A stretch of DNA of 64,000 nucleotides from Angiostrongylus vasorum (GCA_018806985.1 JADANN010000195.1:1-64000), one strand, 5' to 3'. Positions 43,886 to 54,240 are shown, counted from the stretch's first letter. The notes: generated from the sequence alone by a model not told the origin. A program made the numbers and translations.

Positions 43886-44229
43886 TCAAGGATATTGTGT
43901 ATTATCACTTGACTGGTACTAAGCTTGATAGAAAGTCGGTATTGGGAATTAAGCATTGATATTTTAAAACGTTCACCAAGAAATCGGGACCTTTTCGGTA
44001 GCAACAGTTAGATATGATATGCGTATACACATTTTCTTATCCACTGTTTGTTTTTCTGCGATACTTTCTGCAGCCGGCTAATGATTTATTGCCACGGGTG
44101 TTCCACTAGAAGTTGGACGGTAAAAGCCTCTTTCCGCGCATAGTATACAGAAAAGATGTATTATTGATAGTGGACTCCTTTCTTCATCTCACTGAGTTCC
44201 GCGGTGATTACCTCACATACGGTCGGAGT

Positions 44230-44412
44230 AATGTGGAAAGCGGTTGAACAGAATAAGCAGGAGTGGTTGATGTATCGGTGCTAGAAGACCACATTGCTCT
44301 ACGCTAGGCGTATTTTCACACTGCGCCCAACGAAGATAACACGACTTCGCGAACATATAAAAACATCCTAGGAAAGAGAAAGCTCAGCAATTTAAACGCA
44401 GGAATTTCCGTT
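44230..44412. other. unassigned
   Basis: Short segment between the inverted repeat and the next MITE-like unit; nothing recognised. Confidence 0.4.
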
Positions 44413-44414
44413 AA

Positions 44415-44930
44415 CTTTTCATTTACTTCATATTACAATTTTTCACTGCAGGGTACTATGTGTGGTACAACCACCATGGTGCTGAGATATTTCCGAAACT
44501 CCCTGACCACGGGTGTCTGCAGTGTGGATCGAAAAACACCATTACTTCTTTCCGAGGCTAATGGTTCGCGACCACACAACGCGTGTCCTTCTGTTCCACC
44601 TTTCTCTCGGCTAGTTTTCTACCAACTAATGCGGACTTTTACTAGGCAATAATTAAAAAGTCAACATTGTGGTTTTCGCTACAGCCGCAGCTTGACTGTG
44701 TTCATTGCTGAATTTGGGTTCCCCAGATCAATCTCGTCGACGGGTGATTGCTGCTGTCACTGATAGATAGAAAACTAGCTGAGAGAAAAACGAAACGAGG
44801 GACACTCACTGCTGTGGTGCTTAGCCCTGAAAAGGGTAATAGAGCGTTCGTTCTCCACCGCATACACCTGAGGCTTAGAGTTTTGCAAATATCTCAGCAT
44901 CGTTATGGTTCTACCGCAGAAATTTTTTGT
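44415..44930. mobile_element. inverted pair of tRNA-like units with spacer
   Basis: The left unit (minus) starts 'ttcatattacaatttttcac', 'tgcagggtactatgtgtgg'; the right unit (plus) carries a B-box-like 'gcgttcgttctccaccgc' and ends 'tttgcaaatatctcagcatc'. The spacer 'tgctgaatttgggttcccca', 'gggtgattgctgctgtcac' is the same block that joins the units at 2.1 kb, so this unit and 1.8-2.3 kb represent the same full-length family. Confidence 0.6.
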
Positions 44931-45044
44931 CACAGATCGGTGCTCGAAAGTTGAGGCTTTGTTATTTTCTCCCCTCACCAACATCTTTAGAAAAGTTTTA
45001 AGACGATACAAAAAAAACGGATTATTTATGAGATCAATCCACAG

Positions 45045-45200
45045 AAATTAATTTCAACTCGATACGATACATCGGCAGGCCACCTCGAGTCATTGTAGAG
45101 GCCAGATATGCATTCATTCACCTCCAAACAATGTTTAATGAAGTCGAAAGCATGACGCTTACCTCAGGGGATTGATCAACGTCGCGAGCTTTATCTTTAG
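45045..45200 (+). repeat. SINE family 1, 3' part
   Basis: 'gatacatcggcaggccacct', 'gtcattgtagaggccagata', 'cattcacctccaaacaatgt' and 'ggggattgatcaacgtcgcg' with 'tttatctt' match the family tail; the tRNA-like head is missing. It lies 35 bases upstream of a GT92 exon acceptor. Confidence 0.65.
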
Positions 45201-45233
45201 TTAATTTAAACTCTTGTAGTTGCATTTTCGTAG

Positions 45234-45452
45234 GAATGCCTCATACGTGCACGTGGTCATTCTGAATGGGTGGCAATGATGGATCTCGATGAAAGGTTGA
45301 CTCCGACTGAGTACCATCGAACTCTTTCAGACATCCTCCGGTTTGTGAAAACCTATGGAACACTTGATGTATTCACATTTGCATCCTCATTTGGGAATAT
45401 ATCTGAGCCCAACAATAGCAGAACTTTCATTTCGACAGCGATGGAATCTTAG
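45234..45452 (+). CDS. GT92-like (DUF23) glycosyltransferase, catalytic exon
   Basis: After an acceptor (cattttcgtag) the frame reads ECLIRARGHSEWVAMMDLDE then RLTPTEYHRTLSDILRFVKT and LDVFTFASSFGN, open to a stop at 45,450. 'dCl.R....s.WvafiDlDErl.p' is the GT92 core; DLDE (45,282-45,293) is its DxD-type metal/nucleotide-sugar motif. In worms GT92 enzymes add galactose to glycans in the Golgi. The true 3' splice is uncertain: donors after ...ILRF (GTGAAA) or ...TLD (GTATTC) are possible, since 'FTFASSFGN' still looks family-like. Next exon is 46,258. Confidence 0.8.
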   Translation, partial: ECLIRARGHSEWVAMMDLDERLTPTEYHRTLSDILRFVKTYGTLDVFTFASSFGNISEPNNSRTFISTAMES

Positions 45453-46257
45453 ACACGAGAGAGTACCAGAGAAATCCGTCAGTGGAAGACAGGTTTGCCG
45501 GAATTCTTTCGCGTCGTGAACACAGGCTTGGTTTCCGGACTCGATAGATTTCTTCGTTTTGTTTTTGTGGAATGACTATGCCATTATCAATATTCTCAAC
45601 CAGAAAAGCGTGAATACTGCTTGTTTACAGGCTGCGAAATAAAGGATGCGTGCAAATGATTTTTTACCAATGACTTGTATGAATTTAATTCTCCATAGCA
45701 TAAAATACTTGTAAGTTTTCCTCCTCCTAAAACCTCTACACGTTTTTTTTCTACATAGCCCAATATCATCTTACTCTGCGGATTCCAGCCCTTTTTTGGA
45801 TTTGACCCGTCTTCCAGCATCCACTATCCACCAAGCTTTTAGGACTTTGCGTTTGATTTTGACTTGTGCTTGAGGATTTTTTTCTTCTTTATAGATATCG
45901 CTCGATTGCGAAAAGAATCGATCTTAGCGAATGCAAACAAATCTTGTAAAACCTTTCCGACTGCGACGGCATGGGAGACTTGGTGCGCCTTTGGGTCAGG
46001 CCGAACTTGAACATAGTACTCATATGGCTATTTATGTCATTGTCTTAAAAGAAGCATTTTTTTGATGGATGCACTAATGTCGAAGACGTCTTTCTGGATT
46101 GTTTAATGAAAAAAAATTATGTGCGACATTCATTCTTTTTCAACAGCTAGTACTTTTGAGGCGGTGAGTGTAACAACTCTGATGCATTTATGTACGCAAT
46201 TCATGTATACGCAATTAACCAGCAAATATACATCTAATTTATATGTACTCAACTGAG

Positions 46258-46351
46258 GTTGTTGAAATGATGCCAACGTGGCGATATCACAACACACCGT
46301 GTATTTCGCCTCGTGGACACACCGCGAGGTACCTGGTCGACCCAAAAAAAG
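46258..46351 (+). CDS. GT92-like glycosyltransferase, exon
   Basis: The frame reads VVEMMPTWRYHNTPCISPRG then HTARYLVDPKK and could end at a donor (AAAAAAG|GTATCG). 'W...P.isp.gH.aKYlvdPekv' is the GT92 segment about 60 residues after the DxD motif. The acceptor (caactgag) is poor and the frame is open further upstream (from about 46,214), so the start is approximate. The phase does not join directly to the next confident exon, so either the exon continues (GIANIREISM) or a small exon is missing. The minus-strand ORF over it is a shadow. Confidence 0.65.
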
Positions 46352-46556
46352 GTATCGCAAATATTCGAGAGATCTCAATGACAATTTTAAGCCTGCTGCA
46401 AAAAAACAGTATTTAGCGTCAACTACTAAAAATTAGAAAAAAAGGCAGTTATGAAGAGCAAGAATTGATTTCAATGCTTGTAACGTGGTTGTTTCACACA
46501 TCTCATGTCGCTATTGCTATTATACAAGGTGTTGAGCTGTTTTTCAACGGTTGCAG

Positions 46557-46592
46557 GAAGTACTGTGTGAAGCCATATGAAGCGGTTGTTAG
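46557..46592 (+). CDS. GT92-like glycosyltransferase, 36-base micro-exon
   Basis: Between 'caacggttgcag' and GTGAGG the exon encodes KYCVKPYEAVVR. It ends in phase 2 with AG, which the first G of the exon at 46,844 completes to arginine, giving AVVRHYRD across the junction. 'av(v/i)RHYR' is a hallmark of the GT92 C-terminal region. The exact phase fit and the preserved motif make this short exon convincing in spite of its size. Confidence 0.8.
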
Positions 46593-46843
46593 GTGAGGAC
46601 AAGAATTTGTGTATTTTATTGTGAATTGAACACTTAGCGCTAATAAAACAGATTAATCCAATAGGCGAACAATTTGTTTGGCTTTGATTACACAAAGTAA
46701 CTTCTGCTCTTATTTCTCAGCACTATTCGGCTAGCAAATTTCTGCAACAGAATTTCTTCCTAGTAACCTAAAATACGCCATTTTTTAGAAGTACAATGTA
46801 CTTTGCATGGAAATTTTGCTGTGCTAATTAGAATCCCATTTAG

Positions 46844-47006
46844 GCATTACCGTGATATTCATTCCGATAAATGGAAAGAGCTTTGGTTGCCACATATTGA
46901 GGAGTTTGGAGAGTTCTCGTTGACTGACTATCCACCAAAATACATGAAGACATCAAGACAAAATGACCAACAGCGTCTGCAGCATGTGTACGGTGAAATG
47001 CGTTAG
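46844..47006 (+). CDS. GT92-like glycosyltransferase, terminal exon
   Basis: Acceptor 'aatcccatttag' is followed by (R)HYRDIHSDKWKELWLPHIEE then FGEFSLTDYPPKYMKTSRQN and DQQRLQHVYGEMR-stop at 47,004-47,006. The HYR motif followed by a tryptophan-rich 'W...wlp.ie.fG.f..tdYp' segment is the standard GT92 C-terminus, and the stop is where the family usually ends. No frame damage is seen. The track's upstream ATG at 46,803 is intronic. Confidence 0.85.
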
Positions 47007-47224
47007 TTAGTATTCGCGGTGTCCACGGGCTTACATGAAGAACATACAGCTAATTTTATGGTTAATTTCGTCTTCTTGTTTCTTTCAACAGCACTAGGCA
47101 GTGTAAATGTAATATACAGCGCAAAAACAAATCACCATTGAAGTAAGTTGCAAACGGTAAGCCATCTGTTATGTATCGACTTGGGTCGCTATGTCTTGTA
47201 TTGATAGAAATATAAACCAATTTA

Positions 47225-47385
47225 TTACTAGCTAGCTGAGAGATAGGCGAAACGGAGGACCCGCATGGTGTAGTGGTTAACACGTTACTCCCCGGAAAGG
47301 ACAATGGCGCGTTCGTTCCCCACTGCAGACACCCGCGGTCCGGAGTTTCGCAAATATCTCAGCAGTCTTGTGGCTATAAACCAAT
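47225..47385 (+). repeat. tRNA-like short repeat, single unit
   Basis: This is the best-preserved solitary unit: A-box TGGTGTAGTGGTTAACACG (47,266), B-box-like GCGTTCGTTCCCCACTGC (47,309), then 'cacccgcggtccggagtttc' and 'gcaaatatctcagca'. 'gctgagagataggcgaaacg' precedes it. The sequence would be a suitable reference for the family. Confidence 0.7.
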
Positions 47386-47389
47386 TTTT

Positions 47390-48095
47390 TCTCCTGTTTT
47401 TAACTCGCTTAGGAAATAACCAGTTTTTAGGCATTTGATTGCTCGAAAGTATCACTGTGAAATCTCACAAACAAAATCGTCTCAATGAATTTTTCCAGCT
47501 GCATGGAAGCAATTCGAGTTTTCGTCTTCTGATTTCCAAGATCCCATTTATTCAACTCAAGCTTCTTTCTGCCACGACGTCGTGTGATAGGTGCTTAATC
47601 GGGACGCTTCGATTCCTTTCGCTCTCTCGTCATCCATACGTGGTAGCCTATTTCGAGTATGACAGCGTCTTCCAATATCATCTCGTCATTCACATATGTA
47701 TTGCACCTACAAATTTCGCTGGTTGACTATGACTTCAAACTGGTCATCTTAGCTTGTAGCTGTTCTTCCTAGAAACCCTTACCTCTTCTCAGGGATTCAC
47801 TCTATTGACGCGGTCCAATTTTTTGGCTAACTTTCTTATGACGCAGTCGGCCCAATTATAAATTGCTTTGATATCAGTTTTCTTAGATCTCAAGTATCAG
47901 ATAGTCGTAGGTTTGAAGCCCATTAGAACTTCCGTTTGCTCATATCGTTTCCATCTTCGTGGTTGCACTTCACATCATATCCTGCCATAAAAAACAGTAG
48001 GGTGTGAATAAACGTTAAAGCCGAAGGCCGACTGTGTGTTAGCCTCGGCATTGATTGATAGACTGATAATTCGATGTTAACGACGAGTAGAATTA
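47390..48095. other. no supported gene
   Basis: The 95-residue + ORF at 47,439-47,726 shows no domain that I recognise. 'acatcatatcctgccataaaaaacagtag' (47,971-48,000) is a scrap of the MITE-like terminus. Otherwise nothing seen. Confidence 0.4.
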
Positions 48096-48111
48096 AAATT
48101 TCGCTTATTTT

Positions 48112-49760
48112 TTGAGCGAAACTCTCAAAGTCCTTAACCACTATCGCGCGAAAAAGTTTGGTTCGAACCTTACACCTGCGCAAAAATCTTGTATGCGACA
48201 GGTTCGAGAGCTAATAAAATCAAAGAATATTAGGCTGCCAGTTAGTGATAAGGGTGGAGAGTTTGTAGTAATTCCTCGCCAGTTAGATGTCGTTATAACG
48301 GAAAAACATCTTGAAGACACAACTCTTTACCGCCCGTCTACTGAAAAGGAATTCAGAGGTCAAAGTCCAAAACTGAACAACGAATGGGTCAAAATGGCAA
48401 GCTCAGCACGTTTAAAACCGGCAGACATTTCGCATCTTAAGATCGAAGTGCCGACATCTCCCATCCTATACTTACTTATCAAAACCCATAAGTTAATATC
48501 CACTGATGATCTGGCGTCTACCGACCTCTCCACCTTTAAAGTTAGACCCGTCATCAGTTGTGTAGACGGGCCTACGGATAGAATTGCTTGGTTTATAAAT
48601 CTAATTTTCAACCAGCTGCTTAAGCACATACCAGCCCATCCCACGAGCACCCAAATTTTCCTAGGTCGTCTGCGTAGCGCACGTCCCTAAAAGCGCGTAC
48701 GTTATGGAGTCGTTCGACGTTACCGCCCTTTCACACTTAAGTGTCGAACGACTCCGCAAGGAAAGCCATCGGCAAGATTCTCGAGCAACACGAAAGAGCA
48801 ACTAACATGCATGGCTTTTCGATCCAGCAGCTTATGGTCCTCTTAAAGCTCTGCCTAAACTGCTCGATCTTCAGATGGTCCGGGAAATATTACGCGCAAA
48901 TTATAGGTTGGCAATGGGACAGCGACTGGCACTAACCCTTGCCGTTGCCTTTATGTCTAAAGTGGAAGCACTAGCAATCCATCTAAGGCCATTACTCTAC
49001 TGTAGGTATATAGATAATTGTTTTGTCATCTGCTCCACACGAGAGGAGATGGACAAATACTTTTGAGTTATTGAACGAAGAATCGCAGTAAAGTTCACCC
49101 GTGAGGAAACCGAAAGAAAACTGGCTTCCATTTCTAAACGTTCAAATTAACCCATCTGAAAACGGCTACATCACAGAATGGTATCGAAAGGCAAGCGGTA
49201 GGATATAGTGGTTCATTACCTCTCCTCTCATCCATCACACACACTGAAAAGGGCTCTCATAAGAAATATGTTTCGACCGCTGCCAGCGTGTGCACAGGTA
49301 GAGAGCAGAGGAAAGAATCCTCGAAACTGGCGCGCCAAATAGCCATTTCAAATGGCTACGAAGCTGAAGCTTCTCGGCATAGGCATAGAGGAAAAACCAC
49401 ACCCCAGAACGATAATTCTAGCGAAAACAAGACTCCGTTCCTCTTGCCCGTTATTTCAAACGAAATAAGTGCACCCATAAAACGTTGCTTAATAAGAGCC
49501 GGTCTAAAGAATTCCGTAAGAGTGATAGAAATACCATCGGACACTCTAAGACGCCAGCTAGTTTGCAACCGCCTATATGACCGTCTATGTGCAACGCAAA
49601 ATTGCATAGTTTGACCTAATGGTAGAGACGGTGATTGCATGAGTTCGGGCTCGGTGTACCCTAATCTCTTGCAAAGCGTTTGGGGACGAATACGTTGGCG
49701 AACGGGTAGACCGCTTTGCATCCGCTTAAAAGAACACCTAGTCGGTAAATCTAAATAAAA
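48112..49760 (+). pseudogene. PLE-A reverse transcriptase / GIY-YIG endonuclease, broken
   Basis: The 192-residue first ORF has RLPVSDKGGEFVVIPRQLDV, SPILYLLIKTHKL and FKVRPVISCVDGPTDRIAWF, the PLE RT N-terminal and fingers blocks. Then come ESFDVTAL (motif A), GQRLALTLAVAFMSK, and CRYIDNCFVICST, where the catalytic YIDD is changed to YIDN. Later frames give LARQIAISNGYE, DTLRRQLVCNRLYDRLCATQ and the nuclease (GSVY...LISCKAFGDEYVGE, 49,650-49,710). Loss of the second catalytic Asp shows that the copy is dead irrespective of frameshifts. Confidence 0.85.
48706..48755. other. hairpin inside PLE RT motif A
   Basis: 13-base perfect inverted repeat, GGAGTCGTTCGAC (48,706-48,718) and its complement (48,743-48,755), separated by 24 bases. 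The PLE-B copy keeps it with one mismatch (52,748-52,760 and 52,785-52,797). Confidence 0.6.
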
Positions 49761-50140
49761 CCAAACACTCCTCTAGACGCGCATAGGACACAGAAACATA
49801 ACGGAGAAGATTTTGAAATAAGTAGTCACTATCTTCACACAGGAATCCAAAAAATCAGCAAGTAAAACTCTCAAAGCGTTTTGGCGTCTTGTCATCACGC
49901 ATGACTTGGCGCCATAACTCAGGCTGATTCAGTGACCTGACACAGACACAGTTCTCGCCGATATATTATTCTGCGTGGCTGCTATCCACCAACTAACTGA
50001 AATCACTTAGAACAAACAAACGGTAAGTGTTTAAATGAAGCTGTTTCTTATGCGAATACAAATTTGTTTGTTATGTTTTATCTGCTGGGTTTATGAAAGT
50101 GTTTAGGCTGAGTAGATCGCATCTCAATTTGACTTTTCCA

Positions 50141-50176
50141 GGCTCTGAAGAAGGCGAAACCGCCGAAACGTCAGCT
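50141..50176 (+). ncRNA. hammerhead-like motif, best copy (candidate ribozyme)
   Basis: In order: GGCT (helix I 5'), CTGAAGA (core), one extra A, GGCG-AAAC-CGCC (helix II, four perfect pairs), GAAAC (core, helix III), GTC (cleavage triplet), AGCT (helix I 3'). Helix III would be only A-U and C-G with no loop, so a monomer is strained; dimeric action is possible. Hammerheads are known in Penelope-like elements. The one-base insertion before helix II departs from the textbook core. Confidence 0.6.
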
Positions 50177-50224
50177 GTTGTGTCCTAATAAATTTTTTAT
50201 GATAACAACCTCGTGTCTGCATAT

Positions 50225-50430
50225 TGAAACATCGGAAACGTTAAACCATTGTGATTTCGAACGTAGCGGCGGCTCAAATGGGTTCAATGCCGATTTTTGC
50301 CCCCGGACCTTTACCATGTGTGGGCTGTTGCTGATAGCACCGATAGAGTAGAAAACTGACTGTGAGAATGGCAAAGCAAAAGCCTCGGTATTATAGTTGG
50401 TAAAACGTGTGTCCCCGGAAGTGATTGGTG
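50225..50430 (+). repeat. tRNA-like MITE fragment
   Basis: 'gggttcaatgccgatttttg', 'gggctgttgctgatagcacc', 'agagtagaaaactgactg' and 'ttatagttggtaaaacgtgt' with 'ccccggaagtgattgg' preserve the block order of the family spacer and head, strongly diverged. Confidence 0.45.
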
Positions 50431-50432
50431 CA

Positions 50433-50495
50433 GATGTTGTTGTTGTTTGTTGTTCGTTGCTTGTTATTTGTTGTTTCTTGTTTCTTGTTTGTTGT
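50433..50495. repeat. TTG-rich simple repeat
   Basis: Interspersed TTG and TTGTT units ('gttgttgttgtttgttgttc'). Confidence 0.8.
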
Positions 50496-50499
50496 AGCT

Positions 50500-51235
50500 A
50501 TAGCTATAATAGCTAAATCAAATTTTAGCTAATACTGCAGAGAACATAGGTCACGTGAATTTCTTGCAACGAATCTACGCATTTCGCAGTGAAATTTATG
50601 ATCTGACGGCCCAATCCAGTTTTTCTAAAACACATCAGTGGTCATGATAAAAGTTACATGGTTTGTTTTTAACCTGAACTAAACGAAAAAATTTTTGACG
50701 GCCAGCTTTATTTATCAGGTTCGTGGTAAAGTGGTTTTATAGAGAACTTCTCTCTGAAAAGTTCTCTCATCTTTCTAAACAATAACATCTGATGTCTACA
50801 CACGGTCGCCTCATAGTCGCACATCAAACACCGCAATGTAACTTTTATAATCTACTCGGTGAATTATGTTCAGTGTTTCAGGCACAGTAGCGATTCAGGT
50901 TTGACTTCAGTAGCACACGAACGATGGCTTATCCGAAGGAGGAGGAGTAACACTGGAACAGTTTACTACTACCTTGTGAAACAATGAAGCCAATGACGTT
51001 GATATTTCGAGGCAGTTAGGTACAGTCTACTGCAATCCAGGATCGACGATCCAGGTTGTCCGCGGTTGCATACGCACGCGGCTCCCAGACATAAGCCAGG
51101 TGCCTTCGACGGCGGAGACATACCACCACTCATCTTACCCCCGATCGGTAGTGCGGATAATCCGCTCCTTACAACATCATTCATTGTAACTCCCACGTCC
51201 GACTCTTCTATTAACCTCGGAATTGATCAAGTGAT
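50500..51235. other. no supported gene
   Basis: Short ORFs only (75 residues - at 51,196-50,969; 62 residues + at 51,066). No domain. Confidence 0.45.
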
Positions 51236-51294
51236 TTTTTCGTATTCTTGTTGAGCAAACACGAGGTGTTATTTTTATTCTTTATTCACGAACA

Positions 51295-51331
51295 AGCTGA
51301 CGTTTCGGCGGATTTCGCCTTCCTCAGAGCC
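51295..51331 (-). ncRNA. hammerhead-like motif (candidate ribozyme)
   Basis: Minus strand: GGCT, CTGAGGA, A, GGCG-AAATC-CGCC, GAAAC, GTC, AGCT. All paired and core positions are intact, equal in quality to 50,141. 'gaataaagaataaaaat' follows on the same strand. Confidence 0.6.
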
Positions 51332-51591
51332 TGGAAAGGTCAAGTTGACAGCAATCTATTCGGCCAAACACCTCCATAACCAAACAGAGAAAACGCTGAA
51401 CCAAGATTTCAATCACATTGAACACAGCTTTGCACACTCACCGCTTTCTATGAGGCTTCCACTGAGTATGTCGCGTGGAGACCAACCGCACAGAGTTCAC
51501 ATGGAAGCGTAATATGCCCCCTCCCATCAAAATAACAGCCTTATATACTGCCCAATATCACGCGTGATAATGAGGCATTCTTCCCTGCGGT

Positions 51592-53392
51592 TCATTTTCG
51601 GATTTCTGGAATTAATCCAGAACGCCTCGAGAGTTTTTGCGCGCTTGTGTTCTCGATTCCCTGCGCGAGGATCGTGACACGTACTTCAAAGTCCTCCCCG
51701 CTATGTCTCTGGGTCCTATGCGTGCCTAGTGGGGTATTTGGTTTACGTTTGCCGACTAGGTGTTCTTTTATGCGGACACAGAGGGGGTCTACCCGTTTCG
51801 CCAATGTATTCGTCTCCGCACGTCTTACAGGAGATCAGATAAACTGTACCCGAGCTCATGCAATCACCGTCTCTACCATTAGGGCAAACTATGCAATTTT
51901 TGCGTTGCACATAGACGGTCATATAGGCGGTTACGAACTAGTTGGCGCCTAAGATTACTCGGTGGCATTTCAACTACGTTTACCGAATTCTCTAGACCCG
52001 CCCTTCTTAAGCAGTGTTTTATAGCTGCACTTACATCATTTGAGATGAAAGGGTAGGATAAACGGGACCATTTTATCGCTAGAGTTGTCGTTTGGAGGCC
52101 TAGGATTTCCTCTACACCTGTCCCGAGCTACAGTTTCGTAGCCATTAGAAATGGCTATTTGCCGCGCCAAGTTCCGGGACTCCTCTCTCCGCTCTCTTTC
52201 CGTGCACACGCTGGTTGCTGTTCGAAACATGTTTCTTACCAGCGCCCTTTTCGTGTGAGAGGGGTGAGAGGAGAGGTAATGAACCAAGATGTTTTTATTA
52301 CTTGGCTTTCGGTACCACTTCGCAATGTAGCCATTCTCTGACAGGCCAATTTGGACGTTCAGGAATGGAAGCCAGTTTTCTTTCGGTTTCTCTCGGGTGA
52401 ACTCGACACACTCTGACCGTTCATTCAACAACTCGAAACATTTGTCCACTTTCCTCTTCTGTTGAGCAAAGGACAAAACAGTCATCTATATATCTACAGT
52501 AGAGAAACGGCCCTGAGATAGGTCACTGGTGCTTCCACCTTAGACATAAACGCAATGGCAAGACTTGGTGCCAGTCGCTGTCTCAATGCCAACCCTCTTA
52601 TTTGAGCGTAGTACTTTTCCGGAGCCATCTGAAGATTCAGCAGCTCAAGCATTCTTTTAAGAGTGCCATCAACTGCTCTATCTTGAAGCCATACATGTTT
52701 ATTTCTCCTTCGTGTTGCATCAGGAGTTCGAATATGGCTTGCATTGCGGAGTCATTCGACACGTTTGTATAGAGGGGCGCTAACGTCGAACGACTCCATC
52801 ACGTACGCGCTGCTGGGCTGCGCAGTACGTAGACGATCCAGAAACATCTGGGTATTCGTAAGATGGGCTGGAATATGTTCCAACAACTGGTTAAATATTA
52901 GGGTTAACAACCATGTTATCCTATCCGTTGGCCCGTCTACGCAGCTAATGATTGGTCTAACTTTAAACAATGATGGATCGGTAGACGCAATATCATCGCT
53001 GGATACTAGCTTATGAGTTTTTTATAAGCAAGTACAAGACGGGACATGTTGGTAACTTAACTTTTAGTTGAGAGATAACTGATGGTTTTTAAACCAGCAG
53101 CTCTTGCCATTTTGGCCCATTCGTGGTTCAATTTTCGGTATATACTTTTCAAACTCCTTCTCAGATGACTGGGACGATAAAGCGAAGCATCTTCAAGATG
53201 CTTTTTCGTTATTTCAACATCTAAATGATCGGGAATTACGACAAACTCTCCACCCTTATCACTAACGGATAGTCTTATGTTTTTCAACCTTATCAGCTGT
53301 CGTACCTCTCGCATACCACGTTTTTGCACTGCGATGAGGTTTCGAGCTGCATCTTTTCGCGCGGTAGTGATTAAGGACTTTGAAAGTTTCAT
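51592..53392 (-). pseudogene. PLE-B reverse transcriptase / GIY-YIG endonuclease, broken
   Basis: Minus-strand order: RLSVSDKGGEFVVIPDHLDV (53,392-53,057), FKVRPIISCVDGPTDRITWL and ESFDVSAPLYK (52,970-52,752), an intact catalytic CRYIDDCFVLC (about 52,495-52,463), DKCFELLNE, WLPFLNVQIGLSENGYIAKW, LARQIAISNGYE (to 52,036), then the nuclease end with CVRIKEHLVGKRKPNTPLG and HSGEDFEVRVTILAQG (51,804-51,592). Frameshifts lie near 53,040, 52,740 and 52,480. YIDD is intact, unlike PLE-A and PLE-D, so this is the least damaged PLE. Confidence 0.87.
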
Positions 53393-53869
53393 TGGTAAAG
53401 CATCCGAAATTTAACATCAACTTCATTATTGGGCTCTTGTTGTCTCAAAGAACGGCTGAGGAAATGGTACTATTGGTAAGGGCCCTCACTTTTTTGTTCG
53501 CTCCTATTTTGCGCTTCATCTCTAGCTTTTTTTGCGGAGTCTATCTTGAAGTTCATGTAAATTACATGCGACCCTACGCAAGGATATCTTAGAAATGGGT
53601 TCAGATGGTGAGAAACTCGGTCCCAATTCTAATAACGAGCGCGCACCGTCAGGGCGAACCATGTCTCCTAACACGGTTAGCCTTGAATTTTCTTGCATGT
53701 TATTTATCCTACTGTGACCTGTTTGCTGTTCGTTAGTGGTATTTCTGTGCGCTTTTGAAGCCGTGCTATGCGATTTACTCAAGAAATCTTCGAATTTTTT
53801 TCCGCAAAGTTACTTTAGCATTAGACCCAGTAGAGTTGCAAATCAACACTGACCCACCCACTATTCTCC

Positions 53870-54240
53870 TCTAGAGGCGGTCAACAAATACTGAGCACAG
53901 ATGTTTTCCTTCGTCTTGCACTTCTTGCCCCTAATGGTAGAGGCTGTGATTGCATGAGCTCGGGTACAGTTTATCTGATGTACTGTAAGACGCGCAGAGA
54001 CGAATACATTGGCGAAAGCGGGTAGACCCCTCTGTGTCCGCATAAAAGAACACCTAGTCGGCAAACGTAAACCAATTACCCCCACTAGGCACGCATAGGA
54101 CCCAGAGACATAGCGAGGGAGGACTTTTTGAAGTACGTGTCACGATCCTCGCGCAGGAATCGAGAACACAAGCACGCAAAACTCTCGAGGCGTTCTGGAT
54201 TAGTTCCAGAAATCCGAAAATGAACCGCGGGGGAAGAATG
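53870..54240 (+). pseudogene. PLE-C GIY-YIG endonuclease fragment
   Basis: The segment reads (in shifting frames) LPLMVEAVIA-like upstream bases, SSGTVYLMYCKTRRDEYIGE-type nuclease start (53,957-54,013), then RPLCVRIKEHLVGKRKPI and TRHA at 54,018-54,090. It continues into the VTILAQ block and 3' UTR. It is 5'-truncated just before the nuclease and damaged by one frameshift. Confidence 0.7.

Larger units (their letters stand above)
42148..44222. repeat. large inverted repeat, right arm
   Basis: Reverse complement of 29,367-31,452. It ends at 44,222 with 'acctcacatacgg', the mirror of the left arm's outer edge. It lies upstream of the confident GT92 exons, inside the inferred gene if the candidate 5' exons are real. 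Confidence 0.9.
48105..50205 (+). mobile_element. Penelope-like element A, long copy, broken
   Basis: The copy runs from the N-terminal part of the RT ORF through RT palm, linker and GIY-YIG nuclease to the 3' UTR, ending with the best hammerhead-like motif in the window (50,141-50,176) and 'cctaataaatttttt'. The 5' leader is not recognisable. At least five frameshifts and stops interrupt the ORF. Confidence 0.88.

Noticed and set aside
47266..47330. Possible functional tRNA gene
   Set aside because: A- and B-box-like sequences are present, but no acceptor stem or anticodon arm can be folded and many diverged copies exist, so it is a repeat.
48360..48650. 96-residue minus ORF
   Set aside because: It is the antisense shadow of the PLE-A RT; the same shadow recurs over PLE-B and PLE-D.
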